The notes beneath the pieces are model-generated. The model ran no database searches and was not told the origin of the DNA. It saw only the letters and a program-made list of their open reading frames with translations. The translations under genes were made by a program, and so were the position numbers. From Termitomyces sp. T153 (taxonomy: Eukaryota; Basidiomycota; Agaricomycetes; Agaricales; Lyophyllaceae), in the NCBI GenBank assembly GCA_018296165.2, contig JACKQL020000071.1:1-64000 (forward strand): a stretch of 64,000 nucleotides of DNA. The letters are read 5' to 3'. Positions 11,895 through 22,599 of this stretch are shown here, in pieces (position 1 is the stretch's first letter; the number at the start of each line of letters is the position of its first letter).

Positions 11895-12761
11895 TGATAC
11901 ACTGGCCTCAAGACTGAGGACCAGTGAAAGTGCTTAAATCACAAGAAAGTCTATTCTATATACCAAAGAGGCTGAAAACTGTAAGCCAGAAATGTCAAAA
12001 ACTGTAGACAAGAAAAGACCTACCTTGAAAAGCTAAGTACTACCACCCACAAGACACTAAAGATGAAGTAAACCAAAGCAGATACATCAGAATCACAGTG
12101 ATCAAAAAAAATCATGTGCTGACAAAAAGCTGAGTCTGTGGCTATGCATAAGCCAAGATGGCAATATCAGATCATGATCCAAGATCAGCCATCAAAGGCA
12201 GCAAGCCTCTGCACAATTACCTGACCACATTCCACTAATTCACATCCTAGAAACAACAAATATTTAAGTTTGCAAAAATACTATTATTATCAAGTCCCAC
12301 CGAAATGACTAAGAAGAAGTGACAGATGGAGAAAGCCAAAAACCTAAGCTGGGACAAGTGCCAAGGATAGCCCTAGGAGACTGGCATATAACATACCCAA
12401 CCAGCTACAAAACATGCAGATAGCACATTGGTCCATGCACCAACAATGAGCTATAAAAAGAGGAGGATTTCAAAGGAAAAGAGCAGGCAAACTATGTACC
12501 ACAGCTTGGAATTCCCCAGGGAGTGGAGTTCTTAGGTTTAAGAATATACTAGTTGCTTTGGGATTAGTAATTATACTATTGAGCTCATTTATCAGCACAA
12601 GACCATCTCAAGCTTTTGAATAAATCATTAAAATATTAAATCAACTTCCTATTGGAGTTCTACATGAGCTGGAGTGTAACTAAGCCTCCAAAATCTGTGA
12701 AGTAGAAGGTTTGATTAGTTGATCTGATTAATCAGCAAAGTCAACCTTACATTTTGCATTA
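11895..12761 (+). repeat. 3' LTR of the Gypsy element (CpG-lost)
   Basis: About 867 bp and matches 3119-3973 along its length. Of the roughly 34 CpGs in the 5' LTR, the only one I find kept is in CACCGAAATGAC. The rest read TG or CA. The terminal CATCA of the 5' copy is CATTA here. The TATAAAA box is retained at 12452-12458. Confidence 0.93.
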
Positions 12762-13690
12762 ATATGGACCTATGGAGTACCTTGCTCATGTCCAATCAAA
12801 ATCTGTGGTCCCACTGGTAGCTATAGGGCAGCAATGGTGTAATGGTGTGAAAAGTCAAATGTCCTCAACTGCACATGATCCCTGTATACTTACCAGAGTT
12901 CAGAATTGCACTTGTGCACTGCCTTGTGGGTCAGTTTCCTAGGTATTCATCAATTCAAAGCTGGATGCTGAAACATTTACCTCTTGCAAATTCAACAAAG
13001 CAACAAAGCCATCACTCATTTATGCTAGTAAGTACAACTTAGAGTTCACTCTGTACAATGACTTGGATGTTTATATCAATCAGCCAATGAGTGACAGCAC
13101 AGATATACTTTGTGCCTGTGTGTCCAGTTGATGTTTTAGTTCATCAAAATGCCTATAAGAGTGGTCAATAAATAATCTCAGTTGATTCTCTACTAACCAA
13201 TGGGAAAATACAGACATTGTTGTTGTATATGTGGCTGCTCAGCAAAGCCACCATCTGATGTTCAGCACTTCACAGCATCCATGAAAATTACTTTGAGTTG
13301 ACCCTGAGCCCTGTCACACTCACAATGCAACAATGCTTTATCAATGTATCATCCTCATCAAGTGGACATGCCTTTCATTGCAATTAGCCAATCAGCATGG
13401 CCCACTAACACTGTACATAGTATACTATCTCAGACCTAATATTTTAGTGTCTATAATTGTTTCTTGTTTCATAATGATCTCCCTCTTGCTTGCTTGATTG
13501 ATTGATTGATCTGATTTATTCTTTTCAAGAGCTATTTTACATGACACAATGCTTGGGGTATAGTAGATATAGCTCCTGCAGTATGCTAAACTATGGTAAT
13601 TATGGACACTCCCAACTAGTACTCTGGCCTGATGCTTTTCAAGGCATGCCAGTTATGCCTTGTAGCCACCTGACTACAATCTGATCCTGC
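12762..13690. other. Unassigned CpG-poor DNA
   Basis: Only short frames broken by stops are present. Given what follows it is probably the eroded upstream part of an older Gypsy pol gene, but I could not identify conserved blocks here. Confidence 0.4.
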
Positions 13691-13739
13691 CAGTGTTCAT
13701 ATGACTTCCCATATTTAATTCCTCAGTCATCTGCTGTTA

Positions 13740-14313
13740 TTGTGTATTCCCAATTTCCAAACTCCTCTACTTTTGGCAATGCTTGCTAGTGGTCAATTGG
13801 TGTTTCCAGTAGTTCTTTTGCTTTTGCTTCCTAGTCAAACCACAATGACATCAACTTCATCCTGTAACCCAAAATCCCACACAATGTACTCAGTTTCATT
13901 GACAATGTTGGTGCCAAAGGACCCAAGGACTGGATGATGGTCAATGGCATCCCTGCTAAGCACCCTGACAACCCTAATATTTGCCTAGCACTCTGGGGTT
14001 TCTTCCAACTCCTCAATTGCATTCTCTAGTGCATGAAGCATTGTAGTGGTATGTTTTCTGGTCATGAAATAGTCCCTTGCACTGCCAAATTTAAGATTCT
14101 GAATCACATCTGCATGCCAAAAGGATGAGTTTCCAAAGAGAGTTGCTTGGTGCTAATCAAGCACTGGGAGCCTTGCAAGTTGCTATCAGAAGTTTGTGCC
14201 TTTCTTGGCACTGTCAGCATTCTTAGGATATTTGTCAAGAACTTTGTGCACAGAGCACACCACCTGACAAGACTGATGTGTACTGGCATCCTCTTTGAGT
14301 TCAGTCCCAACCA
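13740..14313 (+). pseudogene. Remnant of a second Gypsy reverse transcriptase
   Basis: Reading across frameshifts on the plus strand gives a degraded match to the 3' half of reverse transcriptase: NDINFIL, then FIDNVGAKGPK, NGIPAKHPDNPNICLALWGFF, HCSGMFSGHEIVPC and CAFLGTVSILRIFVKNFVHR. These correspond to blocks of the intact element (YIDDV, IRRFVWEHLQNVNRV, FSGKKSVVCA, VRAFLGTCGTFRMFIKV). The YxDD-type box has become FIDN, consistent with G-to-A change. The remnant stops where an unrelated LTR-like sequence begins at about 14314. Confidence 0.65.
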
Positions 14314-15083
14314 GTGATGTGCTCCTATGCTGCCTAGCTGCTGTGCAGGAAACCAAAAGAAGGCCTAAACACTGGCAATTAGATAGGGTAGCTAGCAATA
14401 GGAAGTAATAGGGGTGAGTCAGTAACTATTCTAGAAAGCAAGAGCTAATAGGTGTGAAGGGAAATGGAGGAGTCAAGTGAGAAATGTTGCTATTGCTAGC
14501 TTAAGTTACTAGACAGTAATGGGAAGTCGCTAAGTTGCTGGGTAATGGAAGGAAAAGGGATAGAGACAAAAGGGTTGCTAGAACAAGTTGCCAATGAAAG
14601 GGAAACTAAGTGATAGAAAGGGGGGTGGGGAACAGGGAATAAGTGAAGTCAATATGAATTGGGGGATGAACACAAACTAGTTGCTAGCTGCAGTTGCTAG
14701 CATTGCTAAGTCACAAAAACACTAAGAGCACCCACAGTCAGCACCCACACTAGATTGAATATGAGGTTGTCAAGACTTGTTGCTAAGTCATGAATGATGA
14801 TGAGAGAGAGCAATAAGAAATCTGAAGCTGGTAAGCTGAGAGCTAATGAGTGGGAATGATACTCTGTTGGTTGGTTGTTGTCTCTATGTACAGGCAGTAT
14901 TTATACATAGTATTTAGAAAGGTTGTCTGTCTTGCCAGCACCTTGACACAAGTTCCACTTTATAGTTTGTTGATATTGTTTTTATTTTATGAGTACATAG
15001 GTGTCCTCCATGAATGCTTTCATATAAAATTTGCTGTGATTTCATCCCAAAAAGTGACTGATGACCCAGGAGTATTGATGAGA
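14314..15083 (+). repeat. LTR-like sequence, inverted relative of 24511-25599
   Basis: It starts TGATGTGCTCCTATGCTGCC, the reverse complement of the right end of the solo LTR at 24511-25599. Shared sequence includes the stretch around CAGGCAGTATTTATAC. The similarity fades before the Copia insertion at 15089. It is probably an old, partial LTR of the same family. Confidence 0.55.
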
Positions 15084-15088
15084 ATTTG

Positions 15089-15485
15089 TGTTGGAATTAC
15101 ATGATATCACCACACATGCTCATGCATGGGCCAATATTGTGTGCAAGGGCCATGCAATTGATGGCACAAATTGATGTGCCAAGCAACAAATAATGAGTGC
15201 ATTGTCTACACAATTGGTGGCCCAAACAACAAACAATGGATGCATTGTTCATACCTACCTTATATATTTGGACACCAATAAATAGTGCTCTCAGTCATTT
15301 GTATTGGACTGAGGGTGAGTAACTACCATTCCTTGTTACATTACATGGTCAATAACTGTACTGCATAGATTTGTATTCACACATATCTATCTAGGTACAG
15401 TCTAATTTAGTCATTTGTATCAGACTGAGAATTTGTATTCACACATATCTATCTAGGTGTGAACTACAGGTTTAGATTTCCAACA
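15089..15485 (+). repeat. 5' LTR of the Copia element
   Basis: 397 bp with inverted termini TGTTGGAA and TTTCCAACA. Its left part is repeated at about 20076-20181 and its right part at 32065-32295, which together make the interrupted 3' LTR. A short internal duplication of ATTTGTATTCACACATATCT is present in both LTR copies. Confidence 0.9.
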
Positions 15486-15640
15486 GGTTGTGGGAGATTG
15501 CTGCTTGATGACTTTCTGAAGTGTTGAACATCTGAATCTAGATCCATCAATGGAATTGATCAAATCCTGTCTCAAATGCATCATATCATGTACAATTCCA
15601 TACCTGCCTCAATTTCTCTATTTGTGGTTCTGTCTGCACC

Positions 15641-16287
15641 ATGGCCCCTGCTACTACTTCTCCTACCTCTTCTTCTGATGCCTCCACACCCTCCATCCCT
15701 GAATGTGTTATCTACAACAAGTGGGAGGGCACTGAATATAGTTGTGCTGATGAGGACTTCCATCAGTGGATTGAGAAGCTCAAGAATGCTCTGATCCTGA
15801 ACAGCATCTATGCCTACATGTTCCCTCCCATCCTTGCTTTCTTGGACACCTCTGCCATACCTCATGCTCATGCCAACTGGCAGCTGTATGATCATCTCAC
15901 CATCACCTTTATGAAGTCCACCCTCCATGATAATGAGTACAGCAACCTTAGCATGGAAAGGGGGGCAGCATACTGTTATGAAGATCTGAGGATGCATGCA
16001 CAATGTGAAGGACCTATCAAATAAGTTGGCCTTCTTCAAGAGGCCCTATCAACATACTGCTCTACATCTGGACCTCTGCCAACCACTGCTGGATAGATTG
16101 CTGACATCATCAAAAGAGCCTTTGACATAGGAACAATTGATGCAGACCTTTTTATGTGCATTGCCCTATTAAACAGCTTGGATGATTTTGCATTTGAGGC
16201 CCTGCAGAACTCAGTATCTGCCATCCTCAACAGAAGCACAATGGAGAAGTCATGCTTGCCTGCTGACATTCCTCCCTGATGGACAAT
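15641..16287 (+). pseudogene. Copia gag remnant
   Basis: The first frame begins with a Ser/Thr/Pro-rich leader and continues through YNKWEGTEYSCADEDFHQW and WQLYDHLTITFMKSTLHD, the usual layout of Copia gag (short leader, then a helical capsid-like domain). It stops at 16024, and related sequence continues in another frame to about 16287 (AFDIGTIDADLFMCIALLNSL). Broken by a frameshift and stops. Confidence 0.6.
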
Positions 16288-16559
16288 GCACAGAGCATCA
16301 TGAACTCAAAAAGTCAACTCCAACTCTGCCACAGCTCTAAGCACAAAAGGGGGCAGGAAGTCTTATAAGACAGACTTGCCAGGACACAACCATGGCCCTG
16401 GTGTAGTGTGTTGCAAGGACTGTCATTTGCTTGGTTGCCCATGTTGAGGACATACAAAGCTGTACTGTATCTAGAAGGGAGGGGGAATGGCCAGAAAATC
16501 TCTCTTTGATGCACACATTGCTTAGAAAGCAGCAAAAATCAAGCCAGATTTGTCCCAAT

Positions 16560-17143
16560 TGAACTCCAACCCTCCAGTAGCATAATCTTTTGTTGCAGTG
16601 ACCAGATTGGATGGAAAACTCTGGTATGTTGACCTATTCAACCTCAGACAGCTTCCCACTCTGCCAGAAACTGCAGCCTTTGCCAGCACTGCCACTCCTG
16701 CCACCACTACACCCACAAACAAATACTCCACAGAATGCTAGGAACATATGGGCTTCATGGCAATCAAGGAGGCAAGGACTAATGTTGACTGGAACAAGTA
16801 CATGAAGCCTGTCCAAGATGGCATACTGGCCACCAATGTATCTCCTGCACTGCAATCCAAGCATACACCACTTCTCTCAGTAAAATCAACTCCATTCCTC
16901 ATAGATTCTGATGCAACAGTACACATATCTCTACACTGTAAAGACTTCTTTACACTCTACCCCATCCCACCTTGAAACATCAAAGGGCTTGGAAGTTTGT
17001 CAGTTTCTGCAATAGGAATATAGAATATCCAGCTCCACATTGCAAAGGGAGCCAACATTGTCCTCAAAGATGCCCTCTACATCCCTAACTCTACTTTCTG
17101 TTTAGTCTCAGTCAGCTTGCTTGCCACTCACTCAGGCCTGAAT
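16560..17143 (+). pseudogene. Copia protease remnant
   Basis: The frame reads TPFLIDSDATVHIS near 16888-16930, corresponding to the Copia protease motif hhIDSGATxHh with DSG altered to DSD. Downstream, IAKGANIVLKDALYIPNSTF and LVSVSLLATHSGLN match the segment between protease and the GAG-pre-integrase domain. The frame is then cut by the element at 17144 and resumes at 19188. Confidence 0.6.
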
Positions 17144-17609
17144 TGTGAGGGGGATGAATACTCTGTGGGTGAACCCAACAAGAGCAAGCTAGCACAGGTG
17201 ATGAGCAGGCATCAAAGGAGCAGAACTATGGCTAAGAGGCAGGCAAGGGGTAAGCACAGTGAGCCAAGCAAGGCAATGACACTGGGGTTCTCACAATTGA
17301 TTCACTGGATAGACCTGAGGAATGCTGCTATTGATTGGTCAAAGGATATTCTATCCTTCCAACCAGCTTAAATACTACATCCATGGCTATGCTATGACTA
17401 ATGCTATATGTGGTAAGTAGCCCAGGTATGCTAAGCAGTAATGACTACCAATACATCAAAAGGAGAAATAGAGTCCAATGACTATGAAGGGCTGACTAAA
17501 CAAGACAAAAGGGGAATAGGAAGTAAATCAGGCAGCCAGTCTGGTAATGTACCATGGGGCTAAGCCTGAAATAGGGTCAGACTACCCATAGAAGGGTCAT
17601 CCTCTTACA
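17144..17609 (-). repeat. Left LTR of the KH element (its 3' LTR)
   Basis: 466 bp, nearly identical to 18722-19187, starting TGTGAGG and ending CTTACA on the plus strand. It is preceded by TGAAT. Confidence 0.88.
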
Positions 17610-17683
17610 TCACCCCCCATCAAGGTTTGTTGACCCAACAAACAGCTGTGGCATTAAAATGCTCTTTCCTGTCCCCAATATGG

Positions 17684-18660
17684 CTAGCTACAACATACAA
17701 TGGCTGGTTCTGCCCCCCCAGAGTAATGTCTGAAGGCATATTGTATGATTGGGGCCAATGCTTCAGGTGCTAGTGTAGAGAGGGTCATGGGAGAAGTTGT
17801 ATCCATTGGAGAAGCTGGTGTAGCCCCCTTGTGAATGCTCAACATTGGCAAGCCCAGAGGGAGAGATGGGGGTTGCTGGGTAGAAGGGGTAGGGGCCATG
17901 GTAACAGTTGTAGATGCTGCTGCCAGAGTGCTAGAAGAAAGCACTTCTGGCCTAGTAGAAGTCAGGGTGGACAATGCAGTGGATCCCAAAGGTGCTGGCA
18001 CAGCAACTGCTAGTGTGACATTGCCTGAGTGTCACTTCCATGATATGCAGACTTGCTTCTTAGCTATCCACTTTCCAATAACCACAAGGGCTTCTCCAAT
18101 CTGCTGATCAGAGCCTCAGATAGAGACAAACTGGTGGTCTCCTCCAGCCAAGCTAACTGTGAAGGCTGCCAAGCAGGCACTGGAGATGTTAAGAGCTTGT
18201 TTAAGGCCCTGCCCCTGGTGACCAACCACATGCACAACAAGAGAGTCAGGAAGTTCAAGCACATACTCAAAATGTGGAGTGTGGCCATCCATAGGAGGGA
18301 GGTCCCAAGTGAAGGGGATGGCAAGAGGAATATTAGAAGTAGAGTGTGCTACACATTGGGGAATGCAAGAGGTGGGCATAATAGGGGATTTGGTGGAGGA
18401 CTTGGGCTTTGGCTGCCCAAGTGGAGCTGATTGCATGTCAGAGCCCAGAAGAATGGCATGGCCACCCATATTAGGCTGTGAGGCTGTCCAGGCAGAAGCA
18501 ACTGTGGCAACAGGCATAGGCATACAGCCAGGCTCAAGTGCAGCTAGTCTGCTCTCAAGCCAGAGACAAGAGTTAGCAATCTCTCAATAGTAGATTCCAG
18601 GTTGGCAAAGGCATCAGATAGAGTCAGCATAGAGTCCATAGAATTTAGGGTGAGGCCAAG
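17684..18660 (-). pseudogene. KH-domain-like ORF of the nested LTR element
   Basis: On the minus strand two frames (18523-18116 and 18001-17684) are in one phase, separated only by TGA stops that could derive from CGA. The order is: a short helical start with LESTIERLL and LESRLAALEP (one frameshift), a Pro/Ser-rich linker, then a block near 18040-18265. That block reads YVLELPDSLVVHVVG, the GHQG loop, GLKQALNISSACLAAFTV, VSI, a TGA, and GSDQQIGEALVVIGK. This matches the KH RNA-binding fold (strand-helix-GxxG-helix-strand-strand-helix). The tail is Ser/Thr/Pro-rich. Its probable role is binding element RNA in place of a CCHC knuckle. The KH assignment is by eye and should be tested with a profile. 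Confidence 0.55.
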
Positions 18661-18721
18661 GATAGGTGTTAGGTTGGATGTTGTGGGCTAGAGGTGTGGA
18701 TGACATAGGGACCAATCAAGA

Positions 18722-19187
18722 TGTGAGGAGAATGAACACTCTGCAGATGAACCTGACAAGAGCAAGCTAGCACAGGCAACAAGCAAGCATTGAAGGAGCA
18801 GAACCATAGCTAAGAGGCAGGCAAGGGGTAAGCACAGTGAGCCAAGCAATGCAACAATGCTGGGGTTCTCACAATTGATTTACTGGATAGACCTGGGAAA
18901 CACTGCTATTGATTGGTCAAAGGATATTCTATCCTTACAACCAGCTTAAATACTACATTTGTGGTTATGCTATGACTAATGCTATATGTGGTAAGTAGCC
19001 CAGGTATGCTAAGCAGTAATGACTACCAATACATCAAAAGGAGAAATAGAGTCCAATGACTATGAAGGGCTGACTAAACAAGACAAAAGGGGAATAGGAA
19101 GTAAATCAGGCAGCCAGTCTGGTAATGTACCATGGGGCTAAGCCTGAAATAGGGTTAGACTACCCATAGAAGGGTCATCTGCTTACA
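18722..19187 (-). repeat. Right LTR of the KH element (its 5' LTR)
   Basis: 466 bp, paired with 17144-17609. It is followed by TGAAT, the second copy of the target duplication. Confidence 0.88.
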
Positions 19188-20036
19188 TGAATTCTCCATT
19201 TGACGACACATTAATAAGATTGTCCATCAATCTATGGGTGTGCTAGTGGTGCAGGGTCCACTGATCCCAAATCAATGCCTTTACACCCTTAACCCTGACT
19301 CCACACTCAATGAGCACTATGCATTTGCAACTCAGCATGCAGCCAACCTGGAAACTTGGCATCACTGCCTTGGGCATGCCAACTACCAGATGCTTATAGA
19401 TATGCCAAAAGTAGGCTTAGTCCCAGGTATGCCCTCTACCTTTACCTCTGAACTGCCCAAATGTGACTCATGGATTCTCAGAAAGCAAACCCAGAATACT
19501 GTGCCTAAGATGCAGAAGGAGGGGCAAAAGGCTACACAGAAGCTAGAGATTGTGTGGGTACACTTAACTGGGCCACAAGCTCTATATCACAAAATGGATA
19601 TTATTATGTTATTAATCTCATTGACAACTATATGAGTGAACACTGGACCATCCTGCTCAAATGTAAGGGGGATGCACTGGTGCATTTGAAAGCTTGGCAG
19701 ATAGCAAGAGAAAATGAGATTCAAGGAAAACTCAGAGTATACCACACAGAGCATGATGGCAAGCTTGAAGGACACAAAATGGAAGCATGGCTCCTATCAA
19801 ACAATTCAGAACATCAATTTGGGGCAGCACACACATCAGAACACATTGCACAAGTTGAGTGTATGCACCACACAATCATGGGAAAAGCTAGATTAATGCA
19901 AATTGTGGCAGGATGCCCACCAAATATGTGGGACAAATTCTACCTGACTGCCTCTCACCTGCACAAAATATTTCTCACTAGATCCTTCAAAGGCATAACA
20001 CTGCACAAAGCATGGATGGACAGGATGACAACCTAA
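19188..20036 (+). pseudogene. Copia GAG-pre-integrase and integrase remnant
   Basis: Resumes the Copia frame after the nested element. WHHCLGHANYQML is the GAG-pre-integrase/zinc-binding block (H..H), and a frameshifted continuation gives YYYVINLIDNYMSEHWTIL. Further along, VYHTEHDGKLEG corresponds to the second catalytic Asp region and HTSEHIAQVECMHHTIM to the DDE glutamate helix. The end FYLTASHLHKIFLTRSFKG is typical of the integrase end. No reverse transcriptase follows; LTR sequence starts within about 40 bp. Confidence 0.7.
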
Positions 20037-20075
20037 TTACTTGTACATCCACAAAATTGGATGCAAAGCATACAT

Positions 20076-20181
20076 ACTCATTCTGGCATCAAATTGCTGG
20101 GCCAAGCAACAAAGAATGGGTGCATTGTCCACATGATTGGTGGCCCAAATAACAAACAACAGATGCATTGTTCACACCTAC
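20076..20181 (+). repeat. Copia 3' LTR, left fragment
   Basis: Matches about 15163-15258 of the 5' LTR (shared GCCAAGCAACAAA, GATTGGTGGCCCAAA, GATGCATTGTTCA). The first about 75 bp of the LTR are absent and the fragment is cut at CTAC by the Plavaka element. Confidence 0.8.
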
Positions 20182-20749
20182 TAATCACATAAAAGGCCCT
20201 GAGGAAATATGAACAAATCAGGGGACTCATGGGATCTCAGAGCAGTAACATTAGACTCTTGTTGTAATACCATATTCCACATGTCAGTTTTGGATAATTA
20301 GAAATAATCTTAAGTTACAAATATCATTTTCCTTTACAATTCATCCAAAATTCACAGATTGGAGACATTTTGAGATTCAAATGATATTCTTCACCTCAAT
20401 GTGACAACCCTGTTATCATTTTGTAATTATTCAGAACATGGATTGTTTTTAAGAACAAATACTTAGACCTTCAATAGATATTTAACTATCAAAGGATGTA
20501 ATGGAGGCCAAAGATTATGACCTGGCCTGAATCATAATACTATTTAGAAAATATCAAACTTAAGGCAACATTTTGTATTGTACCATTAGATAATAGAATC
20601 ATTGTTAGTAGTACAACAAAGCAATGCAATAAGTCCATGAGCTCAGACAATATACATAATGATAATGTAGCAACATGAAAACATAAGCATGAAAACATAG
20701 CAACAAAGTTGTCAAACACAAGCAGAATAAATGGGAACATCAAATCAAC

Positions 20750-22180
20750 CTACACTGGCTCACTCTCATCAGATCCTTGTCCCTTGTCCTCATCAGAACC
20801 CTGTTGCTCTTCTTATCAGAATATTGTTGCTCCTCTTTATCAGCTTCTGGGTCAGTGAGAATTTCATCACCCAAGTCCAAACCTTCAACTCAAAGAGATT
20901 TTGTTGGACAGCCACTTTGCATATCAAGAGCTGTGGCACCACACTTTCTCACCTGCTGCCTCTTGTGCTCTAATTGCTCTTTTTCTTTATGTGCCTGTTG
21001 TCATTCTTCCTCTTGCCACTGCTACTGTTTTTCTCTGCTCTTCTTTACATTCATGTTCATGTTCCAACTCACACCAAGCTTGTTGGAGGCATGCCATATT
21101 GCTACTTGGGTTCAGTGGAGGAGGGAGCTGTTTGCAGTTCAATCAAATGGTTCCATCCTCACTAAAGAACATTCTATGGGTTTATGTTAATAGAAGCTAT
21201 ATTGTGAGATGCCAATATACATACTCATTTCAATAAGTCAGAGTCATTCTTGCCTATAGGGTCAATGGATAGAACAGATTAAGAATATTGTTGTAGAAGT
21301 CCAATGTTGAGAAGAGGTGGTCTTGCATGCCCCATTGAGATACAGAACTGAGTGCAAATTGAAGCTAGCATCAAAAGTAAGAAACAGTACAGCATAACAA
21401 ACATTTGATTTTCCTGACACACTGTATATGCAATCAACTTAGGTATAATGGCAGTGATACTGAATTTTGAGGTGATAGGCTTTTTTATGGCATGTTTGTC
21501 AGTATGCTCAATCCCTGAGCCAAAAAAACATGTGACAGCAGGCCTTTGAAAGGTTTTTAGTGAAGCGCATGAGGTTACAAACAACTTACATTGATTAGTA
21601 GGGGCTCTTGGCAAAGGCCAAGTAGAATCTTGTCTTTCTTGCTGACATTGGCCACAACATCCTCAGGCAGTCCATCAGTGCATGTCTTGAAGCACCTCAT
21701 TGCATCATAGAGAAATAGAGAAAAATCATGTGCTGTCACTTCAACATCTTCCTCATGCAATCAGTAATAATACCTGAAGTATATAATCAATCACTGTCAA
21801 GATAAAATCAAGCCCTACATGTCATTATACAGATAAGCTTTGTGTGCTGGGCATAAGAAAAGGCCAGTGTCATTATGTTCAGAGCTGCATGCTGATTTAT
21901 TGTGAAGGACTTGAGTGAGCTCCAAGAACAGGTAGTGAAGGCCAGAATCTTGTAAGAGCCAAGAGACATCATCTTTAATTTTACAAGTGTCTGCTGTATA
22001 TGCAGCAGTGGATCCTTTGACAAACTGATGAAAGTTAGTACATATGTGATGAAAGAATAAAAAAGTATGCACAACTTGGACAAACTCTTGCAAGAGACTC
22101 TCATGATACTCATCTTCTTCCATCATCTTGTGCAGCTTCTTCAAAACCTGTAAGGGCAACCTCTGGAGGCTGTGGCTCAA
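20750..22180 (-). pseudogene. Second gene of the Plavaka element, minus strand, decayed
   Basis: The minus strand from 22180 reads LQRLPLQVLKKLHKMMEEDE, YHESLLQEFVQVVHTFLFF, TADTCKIKDDVSWLLQDSGL and CPAHKAYLYNDM. After a likely intron near 21790 it continues with HEEDVEVTAHDFSLFLYDAM and CFKTCTDGLPEDVVANVSKK. Further on are Gln/Lys/Glu-rich coiled-coil-like pieces (KEKEQLEHKRQQV) and an acidic tail (GSDEDKGQGSDESEPV) ending near 20750. The bits are in different frames, so the gene is broken or my introns are incomplete. I do not recognise the family. Its position inside the element and transcription away from the transposase suggest an element-encoded accessory protein. Confidence 0.4.
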
Positions 22181-22303
22181 TCACACAACTGGCAAAAGGA
22201 AATCCAAAGTCTATTCAGTACTGTACAGTGTCTACTGAGATAACTACTCATCTGGCAAAGGGAAATCCAAAGAGAACAAGTCTAGGGATTCCCTAGACCA
22301 GGT

Positions 22304-22543
22304 GTGATGCTTCAGAGGCTTCAGAAGTGTGAGAAACAACTGTACAGTATGACAGAAAAAAAAGACAAAAGTGATGTGTCAGCAATTAGTCAGCAGTTAC
22401 ATAAGCTGGTGGCAGTGTCAAAGGAGCCACACTTGTCTGAATTATTACTTGCCTTACACCACACAGCACAATTTGCTCAGAGTGCCACTACCTCTTGTAA
22501 TCATGCTTCTGGATTTACAAGAGGTGAATCCCAAATTGCTTAG
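22304..22543 (+). other. Short coding-like ORF within Plavaka
   Basis: 79 codons without stops and with helical, coding-like composition (QRLQKCEKQLYSMTEKKDK, ISQQLHKLVAVSKEPHLSEL). It may be an exon fragment of an element gene. No family recognised. Confidence 0.25.
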
Positions 22544-22599
22544 ATGACACTGTGACCAAAGGGATTTTTTTACTCTCAAATTTCCAGAAGGTACTTGCC

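Larger units (their letters stand above)
3119..12761 (+). mobile_element. Ty3/Gypsy LTR retrotransposon, complete but decayed
   Basis: The element is about 9.6 kb and is bounded by two LTRs that begin TGATACAC and end in CATCA or CATTA. A primer-binding site follows the 5' LTR and a purine tract precedes the 3' LTR. The internal order is gag (CCHC knuckle), aspartic protease, reverse transcriptase, RNase H, integrase, which defines Ty3/Gypsy (integrase after RT). I see no chromodomain at the integrase end. At least five frameshifts or stops break gag-pol, so it cannot be autonomous now. An extra gene lies on the opposite strand between integrase and 3' LTR. The flanks carry ATAT at 3115-3118 and 12762-12765, a possible but low-complexity 4-bp target duplication. 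Confidence 0.93.
17144..19187 (-). mobile_element. Non-autonomous LTR element with a KH-like ORF
   Basis: Two 466-bp direct repeats (17144-17609 and 18722-19187), each TG...CA, flank 1.1 kb of internal DNA. The 5-bp sequence TGAAT precedes the left copy and follows the right copy, a perfect target duplication inside the Copia gene. Orientation is minus: directly inside the left LTR the minus strand reads GATGGGGGGTGA, a good polypurine tract, and the only ORF is on the minus strand. No protease, RT or integrase is present, so it must have relied on another element. It resembles gag-only or TRIM/LARD-type elements. Confidence 0.85.

Noticed and set aside
15421..15485. Repeated ATTTGTATTCACACATATCTATCTAGGT as a CRISPR-like array
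   Set aside because: There are only two copies per LTR with no regular spacers; it is an internal LTR duplication.
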